A stretch of DNA of 64,000 nucleotides from assembly GCF_002176815.1 (NCBI RefSeq), contig NZ_CP021648.1:3108001-3172000 (forward strand). The letters run 5' to 3'. The translations under genes and the position numbers were made by a program. Of this stretch, positions 42,237-50,972 are shown piece after piece. The notes under the pieces were generated by a model that had not been told where the DNA came from, did not search any database, and saw nothing but the letters and a program-made list of their open reading frames with translations. This stretch comes from Acidovorax sp. T1. GTDB taxonomy: Bacteria; Pseudomonadota; Gammaproteobacteria; Burkholderiales; Burkholderiaceae_C. The number at the start of each line of letters is the position of its first letter. Position 1 is the first letter of the stretch.

Positions 42237-42265
42237 AAAAAAGCCAGCCTCGCGCTGGCTTTTTT
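42237..42265 (+). terminator. Rho-independent terminator of tRNA-Met
   Basis: AAAAAAGCCAGC - CTCGC - GCTGGCTTTTTT. It begins 4 bp after the tRNA CCA end; the A-tract also makes it active in reverse. Confidence 0.93.
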
Positions 42266-42317
42266 CTTGGCCCATAAAATCGGGCTCCTTTGCCCCCACA
42301 GCCTCTGGATACACACC

Positions 42318-42764
42318 ATGAACCGCTGCCACTTCAAGTCGCTTTCGGCCACCGCGTCACCTCGCCACTGTGGTCGCGCCCTTGCGAGCGCATGGATCAC
42401 AGCACTGGTGCTGACCATGACCCCCGCCACCGCCCAGGTGCCTTCGGGCATGGGCATGGTGCGCAACTTTCCCGAAGCCGCGCTGCGCGGCAATCTCACC
42501 CTCAACAGCACCGCCGATGCCACCCTGAACGGGCGCGCCATCCGCATGGCGCCTGGCATGCGGCTGTTCAGCCCGCAGAACACGCTGGTCATGGCGCACA
42601 CGGTCTTGGGGCAAAGCTTCAAGGTCAACTACGTCATCGAGCCCGGCACGGGCCTGTTGATTTCTGCCTGGATCCTCACCCAGGCAGAGGCGAGCCAGCC
42701 ACGCAAGGGCAGCGACTCCGTCGAGCGCAACTTCCGCGCCGAGTCGGATTCGGCACAGAAATAA
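42318..42764 (+). CDS. Small exported protein of unknown function
   Basis: A 148-residue protein I do not recognise. It has a basic N-terminus and a hydrophobic stretch (about 22-38, ending ATAQ), which looks like a cleavable signal peptide. The mature part contains [20 protein letters not shown] and [16 protein letters not shown], suggesting a small beta-rich periplasmic domain, and a charged tail. It lies between the tRNA and miaB. No motif indicates an enzyme. Confidence 0.7.
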   Translation: MNRCHFKSLSATASPRHCGRALASAWITALVLTMTPATAQVPSGMGMVRNFPEAALRGNLTLNSTADATLNGRAIRMAPGMRLFSPQNTLVMAHTVLGQSFKVNYVIEPGTGLLISAWILTQAEASQPRKGSDSVERNFRAESDSAQK

Positions 42765-42855
42765 CCGTTGCCACCACTGGCCTGCCCGGTGGTGCGCAGT
42801 CCACGCCACGACGCCCCTGTGCGCCATGGCGTGCATTCCCGTTGAAGAAATCGCC

Positions 42856-44190
42856 ATGTCCAAAAAAGTCTTTATCAAAACCTTCGGCTGCCAGATGAAC
42901 GAGTACGACTCGGACAAGATGGCCGACGTGCTGGGCGCCGCCCAGGGTTACGAAGCCACGCAAAACGTGGATGAAGCCGACCTGATCCTGTTCAACACCT
43001 GCTCGGTGCGCGAAAAGGCGCAGGAAAAGGTCTTCAGCGACCTCGGGCGCATCAAGCACCTCAAGGAAAAGGGCGTGCTCATCGGCGTGGGCGGCTGCGT
43101 GGCCAGCCAGGAGGGTGCCGAGATCATCAAGCGCGCGCCTTATGTGGATGTGGTGTTTGGCCCGCAAACCCTGCACCGCCTGCCCGAGATGCTGAACCAG
43201 CGTGCGCGCCTGAACAAGCCCCAGGTGGACATCAGCTTCCCCGAGATCGAGAAATTCGACCACCTGCCGCCTGCACGGGTCGAGGGCGCATCGGCCTTTG
43301 TATCGATCATGGAAGGCTGCAGCAAATACTGCAGCTACTGCGTGGTGCCCTACACGCGCGGCGAAGAAGTGAGCCGCCCGTTTGACGACGTGCTGGTCGA
43401 AGTGGCGGGCCTGGCCGACCAGGGCGTGAAAGAAATCACCCTGCTGGGTCAGAACGTCAACGCCTACCTGGGCAAGATGGGCGACACGGCAGAAATTGCC
43501 GACTTCGCCCTGCTGCTCGAATACGTGGCCGACATCCCGGGCATTGAGCGCATCCGCTACACCACCAGCCACCCCAACGAGTTCACGCCCCGGCTGATCG
43601 AGGCCTACGCCAACATCCCCAAGCTGGCCAGCCACCTGCACCTGCCGGTGCAGCATGGCAGCGACCGCATCCTGATGGCCATGAAGCGCGGCTACACCGC
43701 CATGGAATACAAGAGCACGGTGAAGAAGCTGCGCGCCATCCGCCCTGACCTGGCGATGAGCAGCGATTTCATCGTGGGCTTCCCCGGCGAGACGGAAGAC
43801 GACTTCAACAAAATGATGAAGCTGATTGACGACATCCACTTCGACAACAGCTTCAGCTTCATCTTCAGCCCCCGCCCCGGCACACCGGCGGCGGGCCTGC
43901 ACGACGACACGCCGCACGATGTGAAGCTGCGCCGCCTGCAGCACCTGCAATCTGTCATCAACGCCAACATCAAGTCCATCAGCGAAAGCCGCGTGGGCAC
44001 GGTGCAGCGCATTCTGGTGGAAGGCGCCTCCAAGCGCGACGCCACCGAGCTGATGGGCCGCACCGAATGCAACCGCGTGGTCAACTTTGTCGGCCAACCC
44101 CGCCTGGTGGGGCAAATGGTGGATGTGAGCATCACTGAAGCCAAGGCCTACACACTGCGCGGCGAGGTGCTGGTGCGCGAAAACGCTTGA
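42856..44190 (+). CDS. miaB: tRNA-2-methylthio-N6-dimethylallyladenosine synthase MiaB
   Basis: A radical-SAM methylthiotransferase acting on A37 of tRNAs after MiaA. 444 residues. The N-terminal UPF0004 domain carries three cluster cysteines: FGCQMN (Cys12), NTCSVRE (about 48) and GGCVASQ (about 82). The radical-SAM motif C-x3-C-x2-C is [16 protein letters not shown] (about 155-170). A TRAM domain forms the C-terminus ([12 protein letters not shown] onward). The start at 42856 gives the standard [15 protein letters not shown]. An upstream in-frame ATG (42826) is less likely. Confidence 0.96.
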   Translation: MSKKVFIKTFGCQMNEYDSDKMADVLGAAQGYEATQNVDEADLILFNTCSVREKAQEKVFSDLGRIKHLKEKGVLIGVGGCVASQEGAEIIKRAPYVDVVFGPQTLHRLPEMLNQRARLNKPQVDISFPEIEKFDHLPPARVEGASAFVSIMEGCSKYCSYCVVPYTRGEEVSRPFDDVLVEVAGLADQGVKEITLLGQNVNAYLGKMGDTAEIADFALLLEYVADIPGIERIRYTTSHPNEFTPRLIEAYANIPKLASHLHLPVQHGSDRILMAMKRGYTAMEYKSTVKKLRAIRPDLAMSSDFIVGFPGETEDDFNKMMKLIDDIHFDNSFSFIFSPRPGTPAAGLHDDTPHDVKLRRLQHLQSVINANIKSISESRVGTVQRILVEGASKRDATELMGRTECNRVVNFVGQPRLVGQMVDVSITEAKAYTLRGEVLVRENA

Positions 44191-44212
44191 GCACCTGCGC
44201 ATCCAATCCATC

Positions 44213-44237
44213 CAAAACCGGCCTTGCACCGGTTTTT
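44213..44237 (+). terminator. Rho-independent terminator of miaB
   Basis: caaaaccgg - ccttgca - ccggtttttg. The stem ends in a T-run, and the structure follows the miaB stop by 22 bp. Confidence 0.85.
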
Positions 44238-44249
44238 GCTTCTGTTTTT

Positions 44250-44288
44250 ATAGCTACTAGCGCTTACCACACAAGCGCTTGAGGCCAA
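44250..44288. repeat. Dispersed AGCGCTT palindrome, copy 5
   Basis: tagctactagcgctta on the left and aagcgcttgaggcc on the right, between the convergent miaB and ffh genes. The right arm has one change (ctt for cta). It is in the same orientation as the copy at 32.7 kb. Confidence 0.85.
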
Positions 44289-44301
44289 AAACACCAAAAA
44301 A

Positions 44302-45678
44302 TCAGAACGGCATCTTGGGCATGCCACCGCCCAAGCCTTTCATACCGCCCATCTTCTTCATCATCTTCATCAGGCCGCCGCCCTTCATCTTTTTCATCAT
44401 GCCCTGCATCTGCTCGAACTCCTTGAGCAGGCGGTTGACCTCTTGCACATGCACGCCCGCACCATTGGCGATGCGCTTCTTGCGCGTGGCCTTGATGAGC
44501 TCGGGCTTGCGGCGCTCCAAGGGCGTCATGCTCTGGATGATGCCTTCCTTGCGTTTGATGTCTTTTTCGGCCTTGTCCATGTCCAGGGCACCGGCCTTGG
44601 CGGTCAGCTGAGACGGCAGCTTGTCCATCAGGCTGGACAGACCGCCCATCTGCTTCATCTGCTGGATCTGCGAGAGAAAGTCGTTCAGATCAAAGCCGTC
44701 GCCGCTCTTGACCTTGGCAGCCAGCTTCTGGGCGGCTTCGATGTCCACGCCCGCAGTCACCTGCTCAACCAGCGCCACGATGTCGCCCATGCCCAGGATG
44801 CGGCCGGCGTGGCGCTCGGCGTCGAACACTTCCAGGCCATCGAGCTTTTCGGACACCCCGGCAAACTTGATGGGTGCCCCCGTGATCTGGCGCACCGACA
44901 GTGCGGCACCGCCACGCGAATCACCATCGAGCTTCGTCAGCACGATACCGGTCAGCGGCAGCGCCTCCTTGAAAGCCTTGGCGGTGTTGATGGCGTCCTG
45001 GCCCTGCATGGCATCGACCACGAACAGGGTTTCGACCGGATTCAGCGCGGCATACAGATCCTTGATTTCCTTCATCAAGGCTTCATCGATGGCCAGGCGG
45101 CCCGCGGTGTCCACCAGCAGCACATCAAAGTAATGCTTCTTGGCGTAGTCGAGGGCGGCCAGAGCGATATCGAGCGGCTTCTGATCGGGCGTGCTGGGGA
45201 ACCACTCGGCACCGGCCTGCCTGGTCACCGTCTTGAGTTGCTCGATGGCGGCTGGGCGGTACACGTCGCCGGACACGGTCAGCACCTTCTTCTTGCGCTT
45301 TTCGATCAGGTGCTTGGCCAGCTTGGCGGTGGTGGTGGTTTTGCCCGCGCCCTGCAGGCCGGCCATCAGGATCACGGCAGGCGGCTGGGCGGCCAGGTTG
45401 ATGTCGGCCACGCCCTCGCCCATGGTGGCGGCGAGTTCGCGGTTGACGATGCTGACCAGCGTCTGCCCGGGTTTGAGCGAGCCCAGCACCTCCTGGCCCA
45501 GCGCCTTGTCCTTGACGCGGGCAATGAAGTCGCGCACCACGGGCAGGGCCACGTCGGCTTCGAGCAGGGCCATGCGCACCTCGCGCAACATGTCCGTAAC
45601 GTTGGACTCGGTGATGCGGGCCTGGCCACGCATCTCCTTGACGAGGCGCGTGAGTTTGTCGGTAAGGGCGGATGCCAT
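44302..45678 (-). CDS. ffh: Signal recognition particle protein Ffh (SRP54)
   Basis: The GTPase that binds signal peptides and 4.5S RNA for co-translational targeting to the membrane. 458 residues: N domain (1-85), G domain with GLQGAGKTTTTAKLA (about 104-118), DTAGRLAIDE (about 190) and TKLDGDSRGG, then the methionine-rich M domain. The C-terminal tail is very rich in Met, Gly and Lys (MQGMMKKMKGGGLMKMMKKM). It is divergent from the ccsA-like gene 86 bp away. Confidence 0.97.
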   Translation of the reverse strand: MASALTDKLTRLVKEMRGQARITESNVTDMLREVRMALLEADVALPVVRDFIARVKDKALGQEVLGSLKPGQTLVSIVNRELAATMGEGVADINLAAQPPAVILMAGLQGAGKTTTTAKLAKHLIEKRKKKVLTVSGDVYRPAAIEQLKTVTRQAGAEWFPSTPDQKPLDIALAALDYAKKHYFDVLLVDTAGRLAIDEALMKEIKDLYAALNPVETLFVVDAMQGQDAINTAKAFKEALPLTGIVLTKLDGDSRGGAALSVRQITGAPIKFAGVSEKLDGLEVFDAERHAGRILGMGDIVALVEQVTAGVDIEAAQKLAAKVKSGDGFDLNDFLSQIQQMKQMGGLSSLMDKLPSQLTAKAGALDMDKAEKDIKRKEGIIQSMTPLERRKPELIKATRKKRIANGAGVHVQEVNRLLKEFEQMQGMMKKMKGGGLMKMMKKMGGMKGLGGGMPKMPF

Positions 45679-45764
45679 AGGGTATTCCGGTAGTGCCCGC
45701 GAGCGCCATCGGCGCGCGGACCCGCCAGGGCGCTGGCGGTGGGCGAAAGGCTAAACTGTCAGTC

Positions 45765-46562
45765 ATGATTTTACCCAGTGCTTCCCCTGCCAGTTGGCTA
45801 TTGGCCCTGGCAGCCGCTGCCGCGTATGCCGTGTCGGCGGCGGCGTCCTCGCGCCTGAGCGCCACCGCAGCGCGCAACGCGCTGCTGCTGGCGTGGGTGC
45901 TGCACGCCGCCGTGCTGGTGTGGGGTCTATGGGGCGAAGCCCCCCGCTTCGGTTTCGCGCCCGCGCTGTCGATGACCGCGTGGCTGGTGCTCACCATGTA
46001 TGCCGTGGAGCGGCAGCTTTTCCCACAGTTGCAGGCCCGCTGGATCCTGGCGATGCTGGGCGCGGCGGCCATCGTGCTGAGCCTGCTGTTTCCTGGCCAG
46101 CCCCTGCATGTGGCCGCTTCGGCCTGGCTGCCGCTGCACCTGGCACTGGGCATTGCCTGCTACGGACTTTTCGCCGCGGCGGTAGTGCATGCTTGGCTCA
46201 TGACACGCGCCGAGCGCCATATCCGCCAGGCCGCAGACCCGCAAAACGGCATCCCGCTGCTCACGCTGGAGCGGCTCACCTTCCGCTTCGTGACCGCCGG
46301 CTTCGTGCTGTTGACGGCCACCCTGCTGGCTGGCTGGCTGTTTGGGGAAACGCTTTACGGGCATGCAGGGCGTTGGGACCACAAGGCGATCTTCTCGCTG
46401 CTGTCATGGATCACCTTTGCGGCCCTGCTGCTGGGCCGCTCGCGCTTTGGCTGGCGGGGGCGCAATGCTGTGCGCATGCTCTACGCTGGCGCCGGGCTTT
46501 TGTTGCTGGCCTATGTGGGTTCGCGCTTCGTGATGGAAGTCGTATTGGGTCGCAACGCATGA
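45765..46562 (+). CDS. CcsA/HemX-like cytochrome c assembly membrane protein
   Basis: A 265-residue integral membrane protein with about eight hydrophobic helices. It shows the cytochrome c assembly (CcsA/ResC) pattern, including WLPLHLALGIACYGLFAA (about 123-140) and the haem-handling WDHKAIFSLLSWITFAALL (about 205-223) with conserved Trp and His. In many betaproteobacteria this gene lies divergent from ffh, as here. Whether it acts in cytochrome c maturation or is the HemX-like regulator is not certain. Its stop overlaps the next gene as ATGA. Confidence 0.85.
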   Translation: MILPSASPASWLLALAAAAAYAVSAAASSRLSATAARNALLLAWVLHAAVLVWGLWGEAPRFGFAPALSMTAWLVLTMYAVERQLFPQLQARWILAMLGAAAIVLSLLFPGQPLHVAASAWLPLHLALGIACYGLFAAAVVHAWLMTRAERHIRQAADPQNGIPLLTLERLTFRFVTAGFVLLTATLLAGWLFGETLYGHAGRWDHKAIFSLLSWITFAALLLGRSRFGWRGRNAVRMLYAGAGLLLLAYVGSRFVMEVVLGRNA

Positions 46563-46786
46563 AATACCTCGTTTTGCTGGTGGTTCTGGTGGTGGCCGTG
46601 GGCATCTGGCGCAGCCGCCGCCCCACCGCATCCGGCGCCGCAAAGGCAGCGCCCCGCCCGCCCGCCCTGCCGCAGGACATGGTGGCCTGCGACCACTGCG
46701 GGTTGCATGTGCCACGCACTGAGGCCCTGATGCTGGGGCAGCACGCCTACTGCTGCGCCGAGCACAGGCGCCAACACAGCGCCTGA
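46559..46786 (+). CDS. PP0621-family small zinc-ribbon-like membrane protein
   Basis: A 75-residue protein: one N-terminal helix (about 3-17, LVLLVVLVVAVGIW) and a cytoplasmic tail with the cysteine set CDHCGLHVPRTEA and YCCAEHRR, a probable zinc site. It overlaps the upstream gene by ATGA and precedes pilS by 4 bp. The family is conserved directly before pilS in Burkholderiales and pseudomonads. Its function is unknown; the placement suggests a tie to PilSR. Confidence 0.85.
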   Translation: MKYLVLLVVLVVAVGIWRSRRPTASGAAKAAPRPPALPQDMVACDHCGLHVPRTEALMLGQHAYCCAEHRRQHSA

Positions 46787-46790
46787 CGCA

Positions 46791-48494
46791 ATGCCTCTCC
46801 TGCCCGCCGGCCTTTCTCTTTCTGCCGTCGATGCCCCTTTTGTGCGCCTGTGGCGGGGGTTCCTGACCGGCCGCGTCATGGTCGCGCTGGCACTGCTTTT
46901 TTTGCAGGGCCTGGGCCAGTTCATCAACCTGGGAGCCGAGCCGGCCGTGCTGGCGGTGTGCCTGGCCTATCTGGCAGCCACCGTGGCCGAGCGCGCCCTG
47001 ACAGGCCGCGCCCCTCCGCAGCCCGCGGCGGGCCCGCAATGGCTCCCGTTCATCGGCGTGGATCTGGCGGCCGTGTGCGCCTTGCAGTTGCTGCAGGCCG
47101 GCACGATGAATTACACGCCCCTGTTCGGCCTGCCCATCCTGATGGCGGCTGTGCTGGGCACGCTGACCCTGGCCCTGGGCACGACGGCGGGCGTCACCTT
47201 GTTGTTGCTGGCCTGGGCCTGGTGGCAGGGCCAGCACAACGGGGGCGATGACGCCGCGCGCTATCTCCAGAGCGCCCTGACAGGCACCGGCTTTTTCATC
47301 ATCAGCTACCTGGTGCACCAGCTGTCGGTGCGACTGGCGCGCGAACAGCAGCTGGCCCAGCAAAGCCAGCTGGCCGCGAGAGTGCAGTCCCAGGTGAACG
47401 CGCTGGTGATCGAGCATCTCACCGACGGCGTGCTGGTGCTGGACAGTCAGGACATGGTGCGGATTGCCAACCCTGCCGCACTGCTGTTGCTGGGCGGCCC
47501 CAGCGCGCTGAAGCCCCCTTTTGCCCTGGACGACAGCCCCGCCTGGCAACCGCTGGTACGACTGGCGCAACGCACGTTTCGCCAGGACCAGCCCGTCACG
47601 GCCGACACAGACCTGTTTCACCCCGGGCAGAGCCCCACCGGGCTGCATGTGCGCACCTGGCTGACCGCCGCGCGCCATGAATCCCTGCAAGAGGCCGGCG
47701 AGCGCTTGTGCGTGATGTTCCTGCACGATCTGCGCGAGCTCGAGGCCCGTTTGCGCACCGAAAAGCTGGCCTCCATGGGCCGCATGTCCGCTGCCGTGGC
47801 CCACGAAATACGCAACCCGCTGGCGGCCATTGTCCAGGCCAATGCCTTGCTCGAAGAGGATCTGCACGACCCGGGCCAGAAACGACTCGCCCAAATGGTG
47901 CGACAGAACGCGGAGCGCCTGGCGCGCATCGCCGAGGAGGTGCTGGACATTGCGCGGGTGCAACACCAGATCAGCCACGCGCCCGCCTCCACACTGATGC
48001 TGGACGAATCCGTGGCCCAGATCTGCGCTGACTGGCAACGCCATGATCCGGCGCAGCGCCGCGCCACCATTTCACTGATGGCCCAGGGCGCCCAGATCGA
48101 GTTCGATACCGAGCATCTGCGGCGTGTCCTTTTCAACCTGCTGGACAACGCCCTGCGCTACAAGAGCCAGGAAAACGATTCCCTGATCATCACCACGCGC
48201 GTCAGCCCCTCAGGGCCCATCAGCCTGCAGGTGTGGAGCGATGGCGCGCCCATGGACAAATCAGTGGAGCGCCACCTGTTCGAGCCCTTCTTTTCCTCGG
48301 AAAGTCGATCCAGCGGACTGGGCCTGTATATCTGCCGTGAGCTGTGTCAGCGCCACGGCGCCTCCATTGGTTACCAGCGCCTGGTGTACGCCACAGCGCG
48401 CGGCAAGATCGGCGGTAATGCGTTCACCGTAGGTTTTCGCCGCAACACACGCCCCGCCGAAAATGCCACCCTTTTTGACACCATCGTGGTCTGA
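46791..48494 (+). CDS. pilS: Sensor histidine kinase PilS
   Basis: A 567-residue membrane kinase. Six predicted transmembrane helices occupy about 20-180, as in P. aeruginosa PilS. A PAS-like region follows (VIEHLTDGVLVLDSQDMVRIANPAA, about 205-229, given by its ends). The dimerisation H-box is VAHEIRNPLAAI (about 335-346), then HATPase boxes NLLDNALRYKS and SSGLGLYICREL. PilS monitors pilin level in the membrane and controls PilR, which sits 15 bp downstream. Confidence 0.95.
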   Translation: MPLLPAGLSLSAVDAPFVRLWRGFLTGRVMVALALLFLQGLGQFINLGAEPAVLAVCLAYLAATVAERALTGRAPPQPAAGPQWLPFIGVDLAAVCALQLLQAGTMNYTPLFGLPILMAAVLGTLTLALGTTAGVTLLLLAWAWWQGQHNGGDDAARYLQSALTGTGFFIISYLVHQLSVRLAREQQLAQQSQLAARVQSQVNALVIEHLTDGVLVLDSQDMVRIANPAALLLLGGPSALKPPFALDDSPAWQPLVRLAQRTFRQDQPVTADTDLFHPGQSPTGLHVRTWLTAARHESLQEAGERLCVMFLHDLRELEARLRTEKLASMGRMSAAVAHEIRNPLAAIVQANALLEEDLHDPGQKRLAQMVRQNAERLARIAEEVLDIARVQHQISHAPASTLMLDESVAQICADWQRHDPAQRRATISLMAQGAQIEFDTEHLRRVLFNLLDNALRYKSQENDSLIITTRVSPSGPISLQVWSDGAPMDKSVERHLFEPFFSSESRSSGLGLYICRELCQRHGASIGYQRLVYATARGKIGGNAFTVGFRRNTRPAENATLFDTIVV

Positions 48495-48509
48495 ATCGCT
48501 CCTGCACCC

Positions 48510-50000
48510 ATGAACGCCCCAACCGCCTCCATCCTTGTGATCGACGACGAGCCCGATCTGCGCACCCTGTACGAACTGACGCTGCTGCGCGAAGGCTACC
48601 GCGTGGAGACCGCCTCCAGCGTGCAGGAGGCGCGCCAGCAACTGAAAGACCAGCGGTTTGACGCCGTCATCACCGACATGCGCCTGCCCGACGGCTTTGG
48701 CATGGAGTTGTTGCAGGATTTGCGGGACCAGCAGCGCCGGGAGCGCTGCGTGGTCATGACGGCTTACGGCTCGGCCGAGAACGCCGTCGAGGCCCTGCGC
48801 GCAGGGGCATTCGACTACCTGACCAAGCCGGTGGATCTGAAACAGTTTCGCTCTGTGGTGGCATCTGCCATCCAGGGCACCGGCGGTGTGCCTGCCCCGC
48901 GCTCCAGCCGCAGCCCGGGTCGCCCAGGCAGCAGTGCGACCGAGCAGGCCGGCACCGGCGAGGCGCTGGACCGCCTCGTGGGCGATTCGCAGGCCATTCG
49001 CAATGTCAAGCAGCGCATCGCCAAGGTGGCCCGCAGCATGGCCCCGGTGCTGATACATGGCGAATCCGGCACAGGCAAGGAACTGGTGGCCAAGGCGCTG
49101 CACGCCAGCAGCCAGCGCTCTGACGGCCCGCTCGTTGCCGTCAATTGCGGTGCCATCCCTGAAAATCTGCTGGAAGCCGAATTTTTTGGCGCCCGCAAGG
49201 GTTCGTACACCGGCGCCAGCCAGGATCGCGACGGATATTTTCAGGCAGCACGCGGCGGCACCCTGTTTCTCGACGAAATCGGCGACCTGCCCCTGGCAAT
49301 GCAATCGAAACTGCTGCGCGCCATACAAGAGCGCAGCGTGCGCCCCCTGGGTTCGACCCAGGAGGAGACCGTGGACGTGCGCATCGTGAGCGCCACCCAC
49401 CGCGACCTCGCTGCCGACGTGCTGTCGGGGCGATTCCGCCAGGACCTGTATTACCGCCTGAACGTGATCGAGATCGTCATTCCGCCGCTGCGCGAGCGCC
49501 GGGAGGACCTGCCCGCCCTGTGCGCCGCCTTGCTGGCCCGCATTGCGCACGAATCGGGCATCAAGCCACCGGCGCTGACAGAGCGTGCGCTGAGCGCCAT
49601 CGCCAGCCATCCCCTCACCGGCAACGTGCGCGAGCTGGAAAACCTGCTGCACCGCGCCGTGGCGCTGAGTGACGGAGACGAACTGCATGTGGAGTGCGCC
49701 ACTTCCACCGCAGAGGCCTTCGGCACCCGGCCCGCCCCGCCAGCACCCATCACCGAAGTACCCTCTGGCACGCACGGGGCCAGTGGGCCACCCCCATGCG
49801 CCACGTTGCCCAATGACCTTCAGGCCTGGCTGGACCAGCAGGAGCGGGAGATCCTGGTGCGCGCACTGCGCGAGTCCCACTTCAACCGGACAGCCACTGC
49901 AGCACGGCTGGGCATCAGCCTGCGCCAGATCCGCTACCGCATTGCCCGCTTGAACATTGCTGCGCCGAACGACAACGACGTACATGACGACCTTGCCTGA
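48510..50000 (+). CDS. pilR: Sigma-54-dependent response regulator PilR
   Basis: A 496-residue activator of pilin transcription. The receiver domain (1-120) has VIDDEPDLR and phosphoacceptor ITDMRLPDGFG (about Asp56). The AAA+ domain has Walker A GESGTGKEL (about 184-192) and the sigma-54 contact loop GARKGSYTGA, a variant of GAFTGA (Tyr for Phe). Walker B is LFLDEIGDLPL. The Fis-type helix-turn-helix ends the protein (TATAARLGISLRQIRYRI). The final 17 bp overlap ampD. Confidence 0.96.
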   Translation: MNAPTASILVIDDEPDLRTLYELTLLREGYRVETASSVQEARQQLKDQRFDAVITDMRLPDGFGMELLQDLRDQQRRERCVVMTAYGSAENAVEALRAGAFDYLTKPVDLKQFRSVVASAIQGTGGVPAPRSSRSPGRPGSSATEQAGTGEALDRLVGDSQAIRNVKQRIAKVARSMAPVLIHGESGTGKELVAKALHASSQRSDGPLVAVNCGAIPENLLEAEFFGARKGSYTGASQDRDGYFQAARGGTLFLDEIGDLPLAMQSKLLRAIQERSVRPLGSTQEETVDVRIVSATHRDLAADVLSGRFRQDLYYRLNVIEIVIPPLRERREDLPALCAALLARIAHESGIKPPALTERALSAIASHPLTGNVRELENLLHRAVALSDGDELHVECATSTAEAFGTRPAPPAPITEVPSGTHGASGPPPCATLPNDLQAWLDQQEREILVRALRESHFNRTATAARLGISLRQIRYRIARLNIAAPNDNDVHDDLA

Positions 50001-50604
50001 CGAACCTGCAGCGCGAACTTTGTGGGACGCGGGCTGGCATCGGAACGCCCTCAGGCAGCCCTCGCCTAATTTTGGTCCACGACCCCATGGCGCCGGCATC
50101 GACCTGATCGTTGTCCACTCCATCAGCCTTCCGCCGGGACAATATGGCAGCGGGGCAGTGCAGCAGTTGTTTGCCAACACCCTCGACTGGGACGCGCACC
50201 CGTACTTTCAAAGCATCCGCGGGCTGCAGGTGTCGTCGCACTTCTTCATAGAGCGGGATGGCACCCTCTGGCAATTTGTCGACTGCGACCAGCGCGCCTG
50301 GCATGCTGGCCAGTCCTGCTATCGCGGCCGCGCCCAATGCAACGACGACTCGATTGGTATCGAGCTGGAGGGACTCGAAGGACGGACCTTCGAGCCGGCG
50401 CAATACGAGGTGCTGGCCCGCCTGTGCGTCGACCTTGCAGGGCGCTACCCCGTGGCCCATGTGGCGGGACATGAACATATCGCCCCAGGACGCAAGCAAG
50501 ACCCCGGCCCGGGATTCAACTGGACGCAGCTGCAAAACCTGCTCGCGTGGCCCCTCGCGCGGTTCCCCATCGAAACCCGAGGCGCTGCCAACACCATCCG
50601 ATGA
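49984..50604 (+). CDS. ampD: 1,6-anhydro-N-acetylmuramyl-L-alanine amidase AmpD
   Basis: Cytoplasmic cleavage of anhydro-muropeptides in peptidoglycan recycling. 206 residues. The zinc ligands appear as VVHSISLPPGQYG (His, about 39) and later VAGHEHIAPGRKQDPGPGF (His and Asp, about 157-175). A third, SSHFFIERDGTLWQFV, is the standard substrate-side block. The ATG at 49984 lies inside the 3' end of pilR; the open frame starts nine codons earlier. In enterobacteria loss of AmpD induces AmpC beta-lactamase; no ampC is in this window. Confidence 0.95.
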   Translation: MTTLPDEPAARTLWDAGWHRNALRQPSPNFGPRPHGAGIDLIVVHSISLPPGQYGSGAVQQLFANTLDWDAHPYFQSIRGLQVSSHFFIERDGTLWQFVDCDQRAWHAGQSCYRGRAQCNDDSIGIELEGLEGRTFEPAQYEVLARLCVDLAGRYPVAHVAGHEHIAPGRKQDPGPGFNWTQLQNLLAWPLARFPIETRGAANTIR

Positions 50605-50831
50605 TGCCGCTGTAGCACGCAAACATCAGCACTGGCGCCGCCATCCGGCGGCTTAAAAAAAGTCTGCCGCAATATCCATGCGGCTCGCTATCGGAAAACC
50701 GCCTGTATCGCCCTATTTTGCTTGATTTCGGTCATGGAAAGCCCGCTGCATGGGGCTTGCCGGGCCTGTCGATGTCCTACTTCGCGCCCTATCAACAACT
50801 TGTTTGAGACAGGAAGGGTTTTCCCGGCTGT
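50605..50831. other. Intergenic stretch upstream of nrdA
   Basis: A non-coding stretch between ampD and the NrdR boxes. No repeat or terminator with a T-tract is evident after ampD. Confidence 0.5.
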
Positions 50832-50847
50832 ACACTACCGGTAGTGT
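50832..50847. promoter_or_regulatory. Putative NrdR box 1
   Basis: acactaccggtagtgt, a perfect 16-bp palindrome. It matches 12 of 16 positions of the NrdR consensus acactatatatagtgt and keeps all outer positions. Confidence 0.7.
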
Positions 50848-50848
50848 C

Positions 50849-50877
50849 TTGAACACTCACGACACACCACATATAGC
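50849..50877 (+). promoter_or_regulatory. Putative nrdAB promoter
   Basis: TTGAAC (50849-50854) and TATAGC (50872-50877) with 17-bp spacing. The -10 box lies inside NrdR box 2, so bound NrdR would block the polymerase. Confidence 0.55.
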
Positions 50878-50879
50878 GT
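50864..50879. promoter_or_regulatory. Putative NrdR box 2
   Basis: acaccacatatagcgt matches 13 of 16 positions of the NrdR consensus. Start-to-start distance from box 1 is 32 bp, about three DNA turns, which is the spacing known for NrdR box pairs. Confidence 0.7.
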
Positions 50880-50972
50880 GCTGCTGATTGAAAGCCGTTG
50901 CACCCTGCGAATTCCGCGACTGCTTTTCCAGCCCGCCAGCCCATCCCGCACAGCCCACAGAAGAGGACACCC

